Assembly (NCBI RefSeq): GCF_001724135.1
Contig: NZ_MEDS01000013.1
Span: 1 to 61,466, forward strand
Reading direction: 5' to 3'
Origin: Comamonas sp. SCN 65-56
Lineage (GTDB): Bacteria; Pseudomonadota; Gammaproteobacteria; Burkholderiales; Burkholderiaceae_C
Length of the DNA: 61,466 nucleotides
Notes under the pieces: model-generated
Databases searched by the model: none
What the model saw: the letters and a program-made list of their open reading frames with translations, nothing else
Told to the model about the DNA's origin: nothing
Part shown: one piece after another, positions 42,110 through 54,808 of the stretch
Position numbering within the stretch: the first letter of the stretch is position 1
Layout of the letters: each line of letters begins with the position of its first letter
Made by a program: the position numbers and the translations under genes

Positions 42110-42140
42110 GTGTCCAGATACGAATGGACACTCCTATAAT
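42110..42140 (+). promoter_or_regulatory. Promoter with palindromic operator before the cytochrome gene
   Basis: GTGTCCA-N8-TGGACAC (42110-42131) is a perfect 7-bp inverted repeat and TATAAT follows at 42135-42140. The arrangement suggests a promoter under control of a dimeric regulator, about 49 bp before the cytochrome start; the hairpin could also help end the efflux transcript. Confidence 0.5.
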
Positions 42141-42188
42141 CGGAACTATTGCCACACGCGCGACACCTCTGTATTCATCGAGAACACC

Positions 42189-42719
42189 ATGAGCCAGGAA
42201 CACGACGAGACAAACCACGGATTGATCAATACGCCCATGCAAACCCTGGTCGCGGCCGGGTTGGGTTTTACTGTGCCGGTGTTCGTCATCATGGGGTTGG
42301 TGACTTTCTATTCGTCGGGCACAAAGACCGGCGTGGGTGCAATTCCGACACCACAAGCCTTGGAACAGCGCATCGAGAAGGTGGGTGAATCCGAAGTCGG
42401 CGATCCTGCAAAAATTGCAGCCGCAGCCGCGGCCGCACCAACGGCAACCGCCGCTGCAGCGCCTGCCGCCGCGCCGGCCGCTGATGCGGGCAAGAAAATC
42501 TACGACACCACCTGCGTGGCCTGCCACGGCACCGGTGTGGCCAATGCTCCCAAGTTGGGCGACAAAGAGGCTTGGGCGCCACGCCTTGCCGCAGGGTTTG
42601 ACGAAGTGCTGAAGATTGCCACGCAGGGCAAAGGCGGAATGCCTCCCAAAGGCGGCTCCAGTGCTTCAGATGCCGATTTCAAGGCGGCTGTCGAATATCT
42701 GGTCAACGCGGCCAAGTAG
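42189..42719 (+). CDS. Membrane-anchored class I cytochrome c (c5-like)
   Basis: A 176-aa protein. An uncleaved N-terminal membrane helix (about 20-42) is followed by an Ala/Pro/Thr-rich linker (75-100) and a cytochrome domain with haem-binding CVACH (109-113) and axial Met151 in GGMPPKGG. It should carry electrons in the periplasm. It is monocistronic, with a bidirectional terminator 180 bp downstream shared with the atp operon. Confidence 0.9.
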   Translation: MSQEHDETNHGLINTPMQTLVAAGLGFTVPVFVIMGLVTFYSSGTKTGVGAIPTPQALEQRIEKVGESEVGDPAKIAAAAAAAPTATAAAAPAAAPAADAGKKIYDTTCVACHGTGVANAPKLGDKEAWAPRLAAGFDEVLKIATQGKGGMPPKGGSSASDADFKAAVEYLVNAAK

Positions 42720-42900
42720 GTAGCTCTGTCATAGTCGCCCGGCGCGATCTTTGCACGCACTCGGCGTTCGCTGTGCCAAGCCTTGGGAGCCTGGCGACAT
42801 GACGTATCCAGATTGCGGTGTTGCAGGGGCGCGCGACGACGCCTCTTGATGACACGAGTCTCCGCTTAGACTGGCTAACGAGCTGGCTACACCACAAAAA

Positions 42901-42923
42901 AAGCCCGCAAATGCGGGCTTTTT
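42901..42923. terminator. Bidirectional terminator between cytochrome c and atp operon
   Basis: AAGCCCGCA-AT-TGCGGGCTT has an A-run before it and a T-run after it, so it can end both the plus-strand cytochrome transcript and the minus-strand atpC transcript. The rest of the 42720-42977 gap shows no credible gene. Confidence 0.85.
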
Positions 42924-42977
42924 CACAAAAACGGGACCAGCGCAAGCCGCCCAGCGCGTGTTCTGTCTCGCTTGGAA

Positions 42978-43394
42978 TCAGCGCTTCTCGCGGAACTTGC
43001 GCAAGGCAGCGATTTGTGCCGCCATGATTGCCAGCTCGGATTGCGCACGCGCGAGATCGATCTCGCTTTTGGCATGCGACAGCGCCTCCTGGGCCTGCTT
43101 GCGCGCTGTTTCCGCCTTCTCTTCGTCGAGGTCTCGACCACGGATCGCGGTATCAGAAAGCACCGTAACGCGGTCTGGCTGAACCTCCAAAATTCCACCT
43201 GCGACGAAGACAAACTCTTCTTCACCATTGGCGAGCTCAATGCGCACCGAGCCTGGTTTGATGCGGGTGATCAACGGCGTGTGCTTGGGCAGGATTCCCA
43301 GTTCACCTGATTCCCCAGGCAACGCGACAAACTTCGCCTCACCCGAAAAAATGGATTCCTCGGCACTGACCACATCGACATGGATCGTATTCAT
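42978..43394 (-). CDS. atpC: ATP synthase F1 subunit epsilon
   Basis: A 138-aa subunit of the central stalk that regulates ATP hydrolysis. The N-terminal beta-sandwich ([37 protein letters not shown]) and C-terminal helical hairpin ([24 protein letters not shown]) are intact. It is the last gene of the operon, 103 bp after atpD, and terminates at 42901. Confidence 0.96.
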   Translation of the reverse strand: MNTIHVDVVSAEESIFSGEAKFVALPGESGELGILPKHTPLITRIKPGSVRIELANGEEEFVFVAGGILEVQPDRVTVLSDTAIRGRDLDEEKAETARKQAQEALSHAKSEIDLARAQSELAIMAAQIAALRKFREKR

Positions 43395-43497
43395 GGGGGA
43401 CTCCTACAGTTAGATGTTTCGCACCGGGCTGTTCGCGTGATCCAGCTCGAGCCTGCGCTCGACCAAGCCTTGACGGGCTTCAGCCCAGGCGCTCACA

Positions 43498-45830
<2,333 letters not shown>

Positions 45831-45848
45831 GTCGGGTTCCTCCTGCGC

Positions 45849-47408
45849 TCAGGCGAAGGATTTTTTGAACGCGGTGATGGCTTGCGTCAGTTCGGCTTCA
45901 TCCTTGCCTTCCTTGTCAAAGGCCCGGTTCTTCTCCAAGCGTCCCAGCAGATCGCCGTGGCTGGACTTTAGGAACTGGTGTAATCCGGACTCGAAGGACA
46001 GCACTTTCTTGACATCCACATCGTCCAGGAAGCCCTTGTTCACCGCGAACAGCGTGGCACCCATCAGGCTGATGGGCAAGGGGTTGTATTGCGCCTGCTT
46101 AAGCAGTTCCGTGACGCGAGCGCCACGATCCAGCTGCTTGCGGGTGGCCTCGTCCAGATCAGACGCGAACTGCGCGAAGGCCGCCAGCTCCCGGTACTGT
46201 GCCAAATCGGTACGGATACCACCGGACAAGCCCTTGATGATCTTTGTCTGTGCCGACGATCCGACACGCGAGACCGAGATACCGGCGTTGATGGCGGGAC
46301 GGATACCGGCGTTGAAAAGACTGGTTTCCAGGAAAATCTGGCCGTCAGTGATCGAGATCACGTTGGTCGGCACGAAAGCCGACACGTCACCCGCCTGCGT
46401 TTCAATAATCGGCAATGCGGTGAGTGAACCCGTCTTGCCCTTGACCTCGCCCTTCGTGAACGCTTCGACGTAGGCTGCATTCACGCGCGCCGCACGCTCC
46501 AGCAAGCGGCTGTGGAGATAGAACACATCGCCGGGGAAGGCTTCACGGCCTGGCGGACGACGCAGCAGCAGGGACACCTGACGATACGCCACAGCCTGCT
46601 TGGACAGATCGTCGTAAATGATCAGCGCATCTTCACCGCGATCACGGAAATACTCGCCCATGGTGCAGCCGGAGTACGCCGAAACGTACTGCATGGCGGC
46701 AGATTCAGAGGCCGAGGCGGCAACGACGATGGTGTACTCCATCGCGCCGGCCTGCTCCAGAGAGCGCACGACATTCTTGATCGACGATGCCTTCTGACCG
46801 ATCGCGACGTAGATGCAAGTGACGCCCTGGCCCTTCTGGTTGATGATGGTATCGATGGCCACCGCCGTCTTGCCAGTCTGGCGGTCACCGATGATGAGTT
46901 CGCGCTGCCCGCGACCGATGGGCACCATGGAGTCGATGGACTTCAGGCCGGTCTGCAGCGGCTGGTCCACCGATTGGCGCGCGATAACGCCCGGAGCGAC
47001 CTTCTCGATCACGTCCGTCATCTTGGCGTTGATTGGACCCTTGCCGTCGATCGGCTGGCCAAGCGCGTTGACCACGCGACCCACCAGTTCAGGACCCACC
47101 GGCACTTCCAGAATGCGGCCCGTGCACTTGACGGTGTCGCCTTCGGAGATGTGCTCATAAGCACCCAGAATCACGGCCCCGACCGAGTCGCGCTCGAGGT
47201 TGAGCGCCAGGCCGTAGCTGGGCTGCCCTTCCGCATCGGCAGGAAACTCCAGCATTTCGCCCTGCATCACGTCTGAGAGACCATGAATGCGCACAATGCC
47301 GTCGGTGACCGACACGACCGTACCCTGATTACGGATATCGCTGCTGGCAGCCAGTCCTTCGATGCGGCTCTTGATGAGCTCGGAAATCTCTGCGGGATTG
47401 AGTTGCAT
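45849..47408 (-). CDS. atpA: ATP synthase F1 subunit alpha
   Basis: A 519-aa non-catalytic nucleotide-binding subunit with P-loop [31 protein letters not shown] and the N-terminal helix that binds the delta subunit. Complete. Confidence 0.98.
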   Translation of the reverse strand: MQLNPAEISELIKSRIEGLAASSDIRNQGTVVSVTDGIVRIHGLSDVMQGEMLEFPADAEGQPSYGLALNLERDSVGAVILGAYEHISEGDTVKCTGRILEVPVGPELVGRVVNALGQPIDGKGPINAKMTDVIEKVAPGVIARQSVDQPLQTGLKSIDSMVPIGRGQRELIIGDRQTGKTAVAIDTIINQKGQGVTCIYVAIGQKASSIKNVVRSLEQAGAMEYTIVVAASASESAAMQYVSAYSGCTMGEYFRDRGEDALIIYDDLSKQAVAYRQVSLLLRRPPGREAFPGDVFYLHSRLLERAARVNAAYVEAFTKGEVKGKTGSLTALPIIETQAGDVSAFVPTNVISITDGQIFLETSLFNAGIRPAINAGISVSRVGSSAQTKIIKGLSGGIRTDLAQYRELAAFAQFASDLDEATRKQLDRGARVTELLKQAQYNPLPISLMGATLFAVNKGFLDDVDVKKVLSFESGLHQFLKSSHGDLLGRLEKNRAFDKEGKDEAELTQAITAFKKSFA

Positions 47409-47450
47409 GACTCTTTCCTTCCTTCGTTAAAGTTGCCGCGCTCAAGGCAC

Positions 47451-47990
47451 TCAGGCCGTGAGCGCAACCTTCATTTGTTCCAGACGAGCCTTGACGGAAG
47501 TGTCCAGCACTTCGTCACCGACCACCACGCGCACGCCGCCGATCAGTGATGAATCCACTTTCACCGACAGGTTGAGCTTGCGCCCAAAACGCTTCTCCAG
47601 CACCGCGCCCAGATCGGCGAGGGCAGCCTCATCAATGGGAAAGGCGCTGACCACCACAGCGTCCGAGGAACCCTTGGTTTCATTGACCAGGGTTCGGAAT
47701 TGCTCGGCAATCTCGGGCAGAACCCGCAATCGACCATTCTCGATCACTGTGCGCAGAAAGTTGCTCGCCATCGGAGGCAACGAGCCGCGCACCACTGCAG
47801 TGATCACGCCGAAAACTTGCTCCGTCGTGACTTTGGGGCTATCAGCAACCTCGCGCAACTGCGGATGCGCCGCGATGGCAGCCAGTTCGTCCACCCATCC
47901 GGTGGCGACGCCCAAATCCGCACCCTCCGCGGTGCACGCCTTGAAAAGCGCTTCCGCATAGGGTCTGGCAATAGTGGCAAGCTCAGCCAT
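47451..47990 (-). CDS. atpH: ATP synthase F1 subunit delta
   Basis: A 179-aa peripheral-stalk subunit linking b to alpha. [16 protein letters not shown] at the start and [26 protein letters not shown] near the end are the family signatures. It starts 10 bp after atpF. Confidence 0.96.
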   Translation of the reverse strand: MAELATIARPYAEALFKACTAEGADLGVATGWVDELAAIAAHPQLREVADSPKVTTEQVFGVITAVVRGSLPPMASNFLRTVIENGRLRVLPEIAEQFRTLVNETKGSSDAVVVSAFPIDEAALADLGAVLEKRFGRKLNLSVKVDSSLIGGVRVVVGDEVLDTSVKARLEQMKVALTA

Positions 47991-48000
47991 GGCGTATTCC

Positions 48001-48471
48001 TTACAGTTCAGTCTTCAAACGGCCCAGCAATTCAGCATGGACGGACGGATTGACTTCCCTGCGCAGGATCTGCTCGGCGCCTTTGACCGCGAGCTGCGCC
48101 ACCTGTTCACGCAACGCTTCGCGCGCCTGCACGCTCTGCTGCTGCGCTTCGGCCTGGGCGGCGGCAACAATCTTGCTGCCCTCCACCGTCGCTCGGTTTT
48201 TGGCTTCTTCGATGATGGCGCGCGCCTGGCGCTCGGCATCAGCCAAGCGCTGCGTGCTTTCGTTGCGCGTTTCAGCAAGCTGCTGCTCGACACGCTGGTT
48301 GGCCGCAGCCAGTTCGCTCTTGGCCTTGTCGGCGGCAGCCAGGCCATCGGCGACCTTCTGCGCACGCTCGTCCAGCGCATTGGCGATCGGCGGCCACACA
48401 AACTTCATCGTGAATGCCACGAGCAGCAAAAACACGATGATTTGAATGATGAGGGTAGCGGTGATGCTCAC
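48001..48471 (-). CDS. atpF: ATP synthase Fo subunit b
   Basis: A 156-aa subunit: one N-terminal membrane helix (about 5-26) followed by a long Ala/Glu/Lys-rich right-handed coiled coil. The GTG start at 48471 (protein [10 protein letters not shown]) gives the usual betaproteobacterial length; the open frame to 48555 adds an unrelated sequence. Confidence 0.95.
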   Translation of the reverse strand: MSITATLIIQIIVFLLLVAFTMKFVWPPIANALDERAQKVADGLAAADKAKSELAAANQRVEQQLAETRNESTQRLADAERQARAIIEEAKNRATVEGSKIVAAAQAEAQQQSVQAREALREQVAQLAVKGAEQILRREVNPSVHAELLGRLKTEL

Positions 48472-48573
48472 GATGGTTCCTTGGATTGCAGCGGCAGCGG
48501 GGCCGCAAGACTGAAATTGTGCGCGGACGCGCCGCCTGGCGACGCATCCATGCATTCCAACCCGGTCCGGAAC

Positions 48574-48909
<336 letters not shown>

Positions 48910-49809
48910 TCAATGGTGATCGTGCGCTTGGCCGATATAGACCAGCGCAAGCATCATGAAGATGAAAGCCTGCAGAATGATGATCAAAATGTGGAAGATG
49001 GCCCACGCCAAGCCGGCAATCACGTGCCCGATGGCAAGCCCGATACCGGTACCGGTCAGCGCAAAGGCACCACCCATCAGCGCGATCAGCATGAAAATCA
49101 GTTCACCGGCATACATGTTGCCGAACAGTCGCAGTCCGTGCGAGAGGGTCTTGGAGGCAAATTCAATGATCTGCATCGCAAAATTCACGATGCCCAACAA
49201 TACCGCCATCACCGGGTTCTTGCTGGTACCAAACGGTGCGGTGACCAGCTCATGCGCCCAGCCACCGGCGCCCTTGATCTTGATGTTGTAGTACAGACAA
49301 ATCAACAGCACCGCCACCGACAGACCCATGCTGCCCGACACGTCAGCCGTCGGCAGGACACGCATGTAGGCATGCGCCGGATCACCACCTGTGGCACCGA
49401 TGATCCAACCCCACACCGTCGGGATCAAATCCACCGGCAACAAATCCATGGTGTTCATCAGGGTGACCCAAATGAAGATGGACAGACCCAACGGCGCCAC
49501 GAATTTGCGGCTCTCGGCGTTCTTGATGATGCCCTTGGCCTCGTTGTCGACGAACTCAACGAGCATTTCCACGGCTGCCTGAAACCGCCCCGGCACTCCG
49601 GAACTGGCCTTGCGTGCGGCCGCCCACAGAACCCAGAAAGTCAGCGCCGCCAACAGCACCGAAAAAATCACCGTGTCAAAGTGAATGACCGACATGTCAA
49701 ACACCGCGGTGGACGTGCCGTTCTGCCAGAAATGCAAGTGGTGAATAACATACTCACCCGCGGTTGGACCATGTTCCACGGCAGATGTCACAGCGCTCTC
49801 AGCAGCCAT
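48910..49809 (-). CDS. atpB: ATP synthase Fo subunit a
   Basis: A 299-aa proton-channel subunit. LSHGLRLFGNMYAGELIFML holds the essential Arg facing the c-ring, and the C-terminal helix has GLAWAIFHILIIILQAFIFMML. Its start overlaps the end of atpI by 11 bp. Confidence 0.97.
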   Translation of the reverse strand: MAAESAVTSAVEHGPTAGEYVIHHLHFWQNGTSTAVFDMSVIHFDTVIFSVLLAALTFWVLWAAARKASSGVPGRFQAAVEMLVEFVDNEAKGIIKNAESRKFVAPLGLSIFIWVTLMNTMDLLPVDLIPTVWGWIIGATGGDPAHAYMRVLPTADVSGSMGLSVAVLLICLYYNIKIKGAGGWAHELVTAPFGTSKNPVMAVLLGIVNFAMQIIEFASKTLSHGLRLFGNMYAGELIFMLIALMGGAFALTGTGIGLAIGHVIAGLAWAIFHILIIILQAFIFMMLALVYIGQAHDHH

Positions 49810-50344
49810 CGGTTCGTTCTTTCCGCGCCCGTCCGGACTTCAGGGGCCGAACCCACAACAGGCCGACCCAATACATCTTGATTGTCAGCACCAAACTGAT
49901 CAGCAAGGCTGGCCAGCTCGGCACCCCCAGAAACTTCGGCGCCGCCATCAGCAGCCCCATGGTCAAGACCAGCTTGACCCCCTCCCACAGCAACAACCCC
50001 GCCAGCGCCGCCCCCGGAGGGAAACCGTGCCTGGCCCAGCGCACCGTGCCGACCGCCGCAACCGCCGCAGGAATCACGCCGGCTGCCGCGCCGTACGCCG
50101 CAGACCAGGCAACAGCAGCGCTTTGCGTCAACAGACACGCAGCGAGAGCCACCACCAGCCCCGTCAACGCCTCCCAGAGAAGTGCCCGCGATAGAGGCAC
50201 CTGTGGATACAGGCTGCGCCATTGGCGCGCCTCCTCGGCCGTCATGGGCCGGAAGGCTTGCTCGTCATCGTGGCAAAAAGACGCCTCTGCTGCCTTTGCA
50301 ACTGCTTGTCGCACCGAGGCGTTTTTTCTCGTATCGTCAGACAC
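49799..50344 (-). CDS. atpI: ATP synthase subunit I
   Basis: A small membrane protein of about 181 aa with a charged N-terminal part and four hydrophobic segments (LVVALAACLLTQSAAVAW ... VLTMGLLMAAPKFLG ... LLISLVLTIKMYWVGLLWV). The family helps c-ring assembly and magnesium handling. GTG 50344 is preferred over ATG 50365: it has AGGTG at a normal distance and leaves a usable leader after the likely -10 at 50381-50386, whereas the ATG would lie only about 10 bases from the transcript start. Confidence 0.8.
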   Translation of the reverse strand: MSDDTRKNASVRQAVAKAAEASFCHDDEQAFRPMTAEEARQWRSLYPQVPLSRALLWEALTGLVVALAACLLTQSAAVAWSAAYGAAAGVIPAAVAAVGTVRWARHGFPPGAALAGLLLWEGVKLVLTMGLLMAAPKFLGVPSWPALLISLVLTIKMYWVGLLWVRPLKSGRARKERTDGC

Positions 50345-50380
50345 GGCCCCGGCACCTGCAATCATTCACAAAACTTTTCG

Positions 50381-50409
50381 ATTATACGTAAAAACCCGGG
50401 GGTGCTGAA
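50381..50409 (-). promoter_or_regulatory. Likely promoter of the atp operon
   Basis: On the minus strand TTCAGC (50404-50409) and a perfect TATAAT (50381-50386) are 17 bp apart. The -35 is weak but spacing is ideal and no better pair lies upstream of atpI. Confidence 0.6.
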
Positions 50410-50488
50410 CGTTTCGCGCAGCGACTTGCATTTTTCGTCGTTTTCGTCTGCAGCCACCGAATCGGAGCGCGCTGTTATCCTATGTCTC

Positions 50489-50800
50489 ATGAACAACACG
50501 GAGCATCCCCTTCCCATCATTGGCGGCAGCGCCAATGCACCGCAAGAGAGCCTGATCGAGTACCCCTCCGCATTCCCCATCAAGGTCATGGGCAGACACC
50601 ACGACGGCTTTGTCGGTGCCATCACGCAGCTGGCACGCCAGTTTGACCCCACTTTCGACGCATCCACCGTGGAGTTGCGCCCCAGTGGCAAGGGCAACTA
50701 CCTCGGCGTCACCATCACGGTGACCGCGACCAGCCGCGAGCAACTGGACGCTCTGTACCGCGCATTGACGGCCCATCCCATGGTCAAGGTGGTTCTGTAG
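50489..50800 (+). CDS. DUF493 (YbeD-like) small protein
   Basis: A 103-aa protein of the YbeD/DUF493 family: [23 protein letters not shown] and [26 protein letters not shown]. It has a ferredoxin-like fold similar to regulatory ACT domains and its role is unknown; it sits next to lipB in many Proteobacteria. ATG 50489 is the natural start; its TAG shares one base with the lipB GTG. Confidence 0.9.
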   Translation: MNNTEHPLPIIGGSANAPQESLIEYPSAFPIKVMGRHHDGFVGAITQLARQFDPTFDASTVELRPSGKGNYLGVTITVTATSREQLDALYRALTAHPMVKVVL

Positions 50801-51504
50801 TGCCCCTGCACCCCTGTCCACTCGGACGTGTCGAATACGAGGCCACGCAACAGGCGATGCAGGCATTCACGCTGGCGCGCAATGAAACAACGGGCGATCA
50901 GCTCTGGTTATGCGAGCACGATGCAGTTTATACGCAAGGGGTTGCAGGGAGTCCCTCACACATCCTGGAGACCCACGGCATTCCCGTTGTACGAACCAAC
51001 CGCGGGGGGCAGGTGACTTACCACGGCCCCGGTCAGGTGGTGGCTTACCCGCTGATCGATCTGCGCCGCCGAGGCCGGGGGTATGGTGTCAAGGAATACG
51101 TTCATCAGCTTGAGGAAGCCGTGATTCGCACCTTGGGCGATTACGGCATCACCGGTCATCGCGTTGCCGGGGCGCCGGGCATTTACGTGCGCCTGAGTAA
51201 TCCACGCAGCCACGCCATGCTCCCGCAACGGCCTCGGTACCGAGCCGTCGGCAGCCCTGCTCCCGCTCCGGATTTCGCCGATGTCGGCAAGATCGCTGCG
51301 CTCGGCATCAAGGTCAGCCGCCATTGCACCTACCACGGGGTAGCGCTCAACGTCGCAATGGACTTGGCCCCTTTTGCAAACATACATCCTTGCGGCTACG
51401 CCGGCCTGACCACCTTGGATCTTTCGAGTGTCGGTGTGCATACGTCTTGGCAGGAGGCCGCCGATCGCCTCACCAAACACCTGCAGGCACAGCTTGCTGA
51501 TTGA
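50800..51504 (+). CDS. lipB: Lipoyl(octanoyl) transferase LipB
   Basis: A 234-aa enzyme transferring octanoate from ACP to lipoyl domains. [31 protein letters not shown] (Lys164) and IHPCGYAGL (catalytic Cys198) are intact. A 20-30-residue insertion ([15 protein letters not shown] and around) precedes the Lys motif, longer than in E. coli LipB. The GTG start overlaps the DUF493 stop. lipA, a common neighbour, is absent here. Confidence 0.95.
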   Translation: MPLHPCPLGRVEYEATQQAMQAFTLARNETTGDQLWLCEHDAVYTQGVAGSPSHILETHGIPVVRTNRGGQVTYHGPGQVVAYPLIDLRRRGRGYGVKEYVHQLEEAVIRTLGDYGITGHRVAGAPGIYVRLSNPRSHAMLPQRPRYRAVGSPAPAPDFADVGKIAALGIKVSRHCTYHGVALNVAMDLAPFANIHPCGYAGLTTLDLSSVGVHTSWQEAADRLTKHLQAQLAD

Positions 51505-51562
51505 GGCCAGGGATTCGAATGAAATTCATCTCTAGCGCCCGTGCATAGTGCGTAGAACACTA

Positions 51563-53293
51563 TCAATTGTGGAGTTTTGGCGACCCCGAATTCCAGACAG
51601 ACCTGGGTGTCGGCGATCGCACCACTTGGTCTGCCCACGCTTTCAAACCGGCCGCGTCACTCTGCAGAATTTGCTGCTTGACGCGCGGAATGGATGTTGG
51701 CTGCATCGAAAAATGACGCAAACCCATTCCGAGCAGCAAGCGCGTGAGGGACGCATCTCCTGCCATTTCGCCACAGAGACTCACTTCCTTGCCACATTGC
51801 TCTCCTGCGGTCAGCACCATCGCAATCAGCCTCAACACGGCCGGATGCAGTGGGTCATACAGATGAGCCACGGTTTCGTCGCTGCGGTCGATGGCCAGTG
51901 TGTACTGGATCAGATCGTTCGTTCCGATGGAGAGAAAATCAAACTGCTGCAGGAAGTCTTCAACCAGCAATGCGGCAGCAGGCACCTCCACCATCGCGCC
52001 CAGGCGTACCGTGCCTGCCAGCATGCCTTGAGCCGCCAATTCGTCACGTGCCAGATCGACCTGGGCGCAGGCTTGACGCGCTTCGTCCAGGTTGCCCATC
52101 ATGGGAAAGAGCACGCCCACAGGCCCATGGACAGCCGCCCGCAGCAAGGCTCGCAACTGCGTGCGGAACATCGGCAAGTCCGAGAGGCTCCAGCGTATCG
52201 CCCTGAGCCCCAACGCAGGATTGACTCCAGGCCGTATGCCATCCAATGGCTTGTCTGCGCCGACGTCTATCGTGCGGATAGTCACCGGCAGACCTTTCAT
52301 CCCCTCCACGACCGCACGGTAGGCCGCATACTGCTCCTCTTCGCCCGGCAAATCACTGCCACGCCCCATGAACAGAAACTCTGTTCGGAAGAGCCCGACA
52401 CCCGCGGCTCCTGCGTGCATCGCTGCCGCCACGTCCTGAGGGCTTTCAATGTTCGCCAACAACTGCACCGCCTGGCCATCGCGCGTGGATGCGGGCACCA
52501 CAGCCAGGTACTTCAGCCCTTCGGCATGGCGCGCCAGCTCCAATTGCCGAGCCTGATACTGCGCACGCACCTGCGCCGGCGGATCGATCAGCACCAGCCC
52601 GGCATCGCCATCCAGAATGATCCACGCATCAGGCGGCACCAGCTCGCTTGCACCGCGTGCCGCCACCACGGCAGGAATGCCCATGCTTCGAGCCACGATG
52701 GCCGTATGACTGGTCGCCGCGCCGACATCGGTCACAAACCCCGCAAACGCTCCTTCCCGATATCGCAACATGTCGGCCGGTGACAAATCGTGTGCCACGA
52801 GAATGCGCGGGGCATCGTCGTTCGATCCTGGGCGCGCCATCGACGTCAGGGGCAATCCCCCCAAGTGGTGCAACAAGCGGTCGACGACCTGGTGCAGATC
52901 ACCCTTGCGTTCGCGCAGATAGGCGTCTGACATGGCATCGAACTGGCGCGCAAACAGATCCATCTGCGTCGTCAACGCCCACTCGGCGTTGTAGTGATGC
53001 TGCGTGATCCAGACAGTGACTGCATCCTGCAACGCCTCATCCTGAAGCAGCTGCAAATGAACATCAATCATGGCTGCGAGCTCGGCTGGAACGTCGCGCG
53101 GCATGGTCCGCAGCAGTCCTTGCAGTTCCTGCGCCAATGCGTCGCGCGCCTGCCCCAGCCGCTTCAATTCCTCTGGCACTTCGTCGTCAGATATCTGACG
53201 GCGCGGCACACCCGAACTCTTGCTTTGCACCACCACGGCTCGCCCTTGCGCAATGCCTTGCGCAACAGCCAGACCGTGGAGATACGATGTCAT
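51563..53293 (-). CDS. ptsI: PTS enzyme I (phosphoenolpyruvate-protein phosphotransferase)
   Basis: A 576-aa enzyme that phosphorylates HPr from PEP. The phospho-His is His196 in GAATSHTAIVARS; the PEP-binding barrel has LFRTEFLFMGR, GMMVEVPAA-like GAMVEVPAAALL, SIGTNDLIQYTLA and SLCGEMAGD. ATG 53293 (MTSYLHGLAV) is chosen. It is downstream of ptsH and an EIIA gene in one operon. Confidence 0.95.
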   Translation of the reverse strand: MTSYLHGLAVAQGIAQGRAVVVQSKSSGVPRRQISDDEVPEELKRLGQARDALAQELQGLLRTMPRDVPAELAAMIDVHLQLLQDEALQDAVTVWITQHHYNAEWALTTQMDLFARQFDAMSDAYLRERKGDLHQVVDRLLHHLGGLPLTSMARPGSNDDAPRILVAHDLSPADMLRYREGAFAGFVTDVGAATSHTAIVARSMGIPAVVAARGASELVPPDAWIILDGDAGLVLIDPPAQVRAQYQARQLELARHAEGLKYLAVVPASTRDGQAVQLLANIESPQDVAAAMHAGAAGVGLFRTEFLFMGRGSDLPGEEEQYAAYRAVVEGMKGLPVTIRTIDVGADKPLDGIRPGVNPALGLRAIRWSLSDLPMFRTQLRALLRAAVHGPVGVLFPMMGNLDEARQACAQVDLARDELAAQGMLAGTVRLGAMVEVPAAALLVEDFLQQFDFLSIGTNDLIQYTLAIDRSDETVAHLYDPLHPAVLRLIAMVLTAGEQCGKEVSLCGEMAGDASLTRLLLGMGLRHFSMQPTSIPRVKQQILQSDAAGLKAWADQVVRSPTPRSVWNSGSPKLHN

Positions 53294-53372
53294 GACTGGG
53301 ATGGCTACGGTGTTGTTGAGCGCCGCACGCCGCGGACGCTGCAACGTCCAGATAGCGCAGGGAGCCGATAGG

Positions 53373-53642
53373 TCACTCACCCTCTCCAAATTTGTCGGCA
53401 ATCAATGCAAGCAGCGCCTGCATCGCCATCTCCTCCTGTTTCCCATCGGTTTCGATTTCGACCTCCGTGCCCATGCCCGCGGCCAGCATCATCACGCCCA
53501 TGATGCTCTTCGCATTGACGCGGCGTTCACCGCGGCGCATCCAGACCTGGCAATCAAATCCGCTCGCCAGCTTGGTCAATTTTGCAGAGGCCCGCGCGTG
53601 CAGACCGAGGCGATTGACGATGGTGGTGGTGGTCTTGAGCAT
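53373..53642 (-). CDS. ptsH: Phosphocarrier protein HPr
   Basis: An 89-aa phosphocarrier. The active His15 is in NRLGLHARAS and the regulatory Ser46 is in AKSIMGVMML. ATG 53642 (MLKTTTTI) is the natural start. It follows the EIIA gene by 5 bp. Confidence 0.95.
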   Translation of the reverse strand: MLKTTTTIVNRLGLHARASAKLTKLASGFDCQVWMRRGERRVNAKSIMGVMMLAAGMGTEVEIETDGKQEEMAMQALLALIADKFGEGE

Positions 53643-53647
53643 CGCTA

Positions 53648-54055
53648 CTACCGGCCTCGGCACTCCAGCATCGCCTGAAGTTCAACCACCCCCTGCTGGC
53701 CTCCAAGCCTTGCTCTCTCGACCAGGCTTGCTATGGGTTCTTCACGGTACGTGATCGCACGCAGCACCATCGGAAGATTGACACCGGCAAGCAGCCTGAC
53801 ATGGTCGTCGCCAGTCAGGCTCTGCGCCACATTGCAAGGTGTTGCTCCGACGACATCCGACAGCACGAGCGTCTGCTGCGCACCAGAGCGTTGCAAAAGA
53901 GTGTGCGCTGCCTCGCACATCTGCTGAGGCTGCGCATCCGGTGCGATATCCAGCGCCAAAACGGCTGCATCACACTCGGGAAACACATGCAACGCGCACG
54001 CACGCAAGGCGCTCGCCAGTGGCGCGTGGGCTATGAGCAGCAAGCAGGTTTTCAT
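53648..54055 (-). CDS. PTS EIIA component, mannose family (ManX-like)
   Basis: A 135-aa single EIIA domain. His10 in LIAHAPLASAL is the phosphorylation site, with LVLSDVVGATPCNVAQ and LAGVNLPMVLRAI as family motifs. No EIIB or EIIC is nearby, so it is probably a regulatory EIIA that senses PTS phosphorylation state. Confidence 0.9.
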   Translation of the reverse strand: MKTCLLLIAHAPLASALRACALHVFPECDAAVLALDIAPDAQPQQMCEAAHTLLQRSGAQQTLVLSDVVGATPCNVAQSLTGDDHVRLLAGVNLPMVLRAITYREEPIASLVERARLGGQQGVVELQAMLECRGR

Positions 54056-54145
54056 CGACTCTCGCGGGTGGGCGCCAGATTATCGCTGCTGTTCCTGGTG
54101 GAGACACCACAGCGCATCGGCCAAGCAAGATACCAGCATGTCACC

Positions 54146-54733
54146 CTATGGAAGGAGTTTGAGGCTGCCAAACATCGTCTCGGCAGCTTCAGCGCCTTCC
54201 GATGGGCCCAACGCTAAGGCGTGGTACACCCGAACTCGAGCAGCATCTGCCTTTCGCACGAACCAAACGGCCTGGGCATGAACCGGCTTTCCATCGACCC
54301 CCATGCCCTGCAATGCAAGGCGAACCGACAATGGAATATCGACTGCGCCGGCAGGCACAAAACGCGCACTCGTGACCGTCGCTTGGGGGCCTGCGCTCGC
54401 GCGCACCGACGCTTGCCATTGCGTGAGCACTGGAGCGACCTGACGCTCATCCATCAGATCCATGTACGAGACGGCAAAGAGAAATCCATCCACCTTGCAC
54501 CCGGTAACCGCCAGAGCCACCTCTGGCCCGGCCCAATCCACCGCCCGCTTCGCTGACTCGGGCTTGCACGGCAACAATACCTCCAGCATCGCGCCGGATG
54601 GCGTCACCGTTCGCCAGTTCAAGCGAGGACTGCAACCCAGCAGCGCACCGAGCACCAGCCATACCAAGAGCCACTTGCTCGTTGAGAAGGCGGTTGACGC
54701 AATCGTACTGCGCTGTCCCAGCATCATTGGCAT
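54146..54733 (-). CDS. Predicted lipoprotein of unknown function
   Basis: A 195-aa protein with a hydrophobic helix and lipobox LLGC (Cys34), then a mature domain of about 160 residues with no motif I recognise (RTVTPSGAMLEVLLPCKPE, FAVSYMDLMDERQ). ATG 54733 has GAGGA upstream. It is divergent from a GNAT gene 75 bp away. The function is not inferable; the family seems restricted to related betaproteobacteria, from memory. Confidence 0.72.
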   Translation of the reverse strand: MPMMLGQRSTIASTAFSTSKWLLVWLVLGALLGCSPRLNWRTVTPSGAMLEVLLPCKPESAKRAVDWAGPEVALAVTGCKVDGFLFAVSYMDLMDERQVAPVLTQWQASVRASAGPQATVTSARFVPAGAVDIPLSVRLALQGMGVDGKPVHAQAVWFVRKADAARVRVYHALALGPSEGAEAAETMFGSLKLLP

Positions 54734-54808
54734 GTTTGCAAATTCCTCACCGCATCGGGCCTCGTTACACTTGCGTTCACCACGTACCACTCCTCAGTCA
54801 CCCCTTGC

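Noticed and set aside
42703..42945. Small open frames in the cytochrome c to atpC gap
   Set aside because: They cross a strong bidirectional terminator and have no ribosome site.
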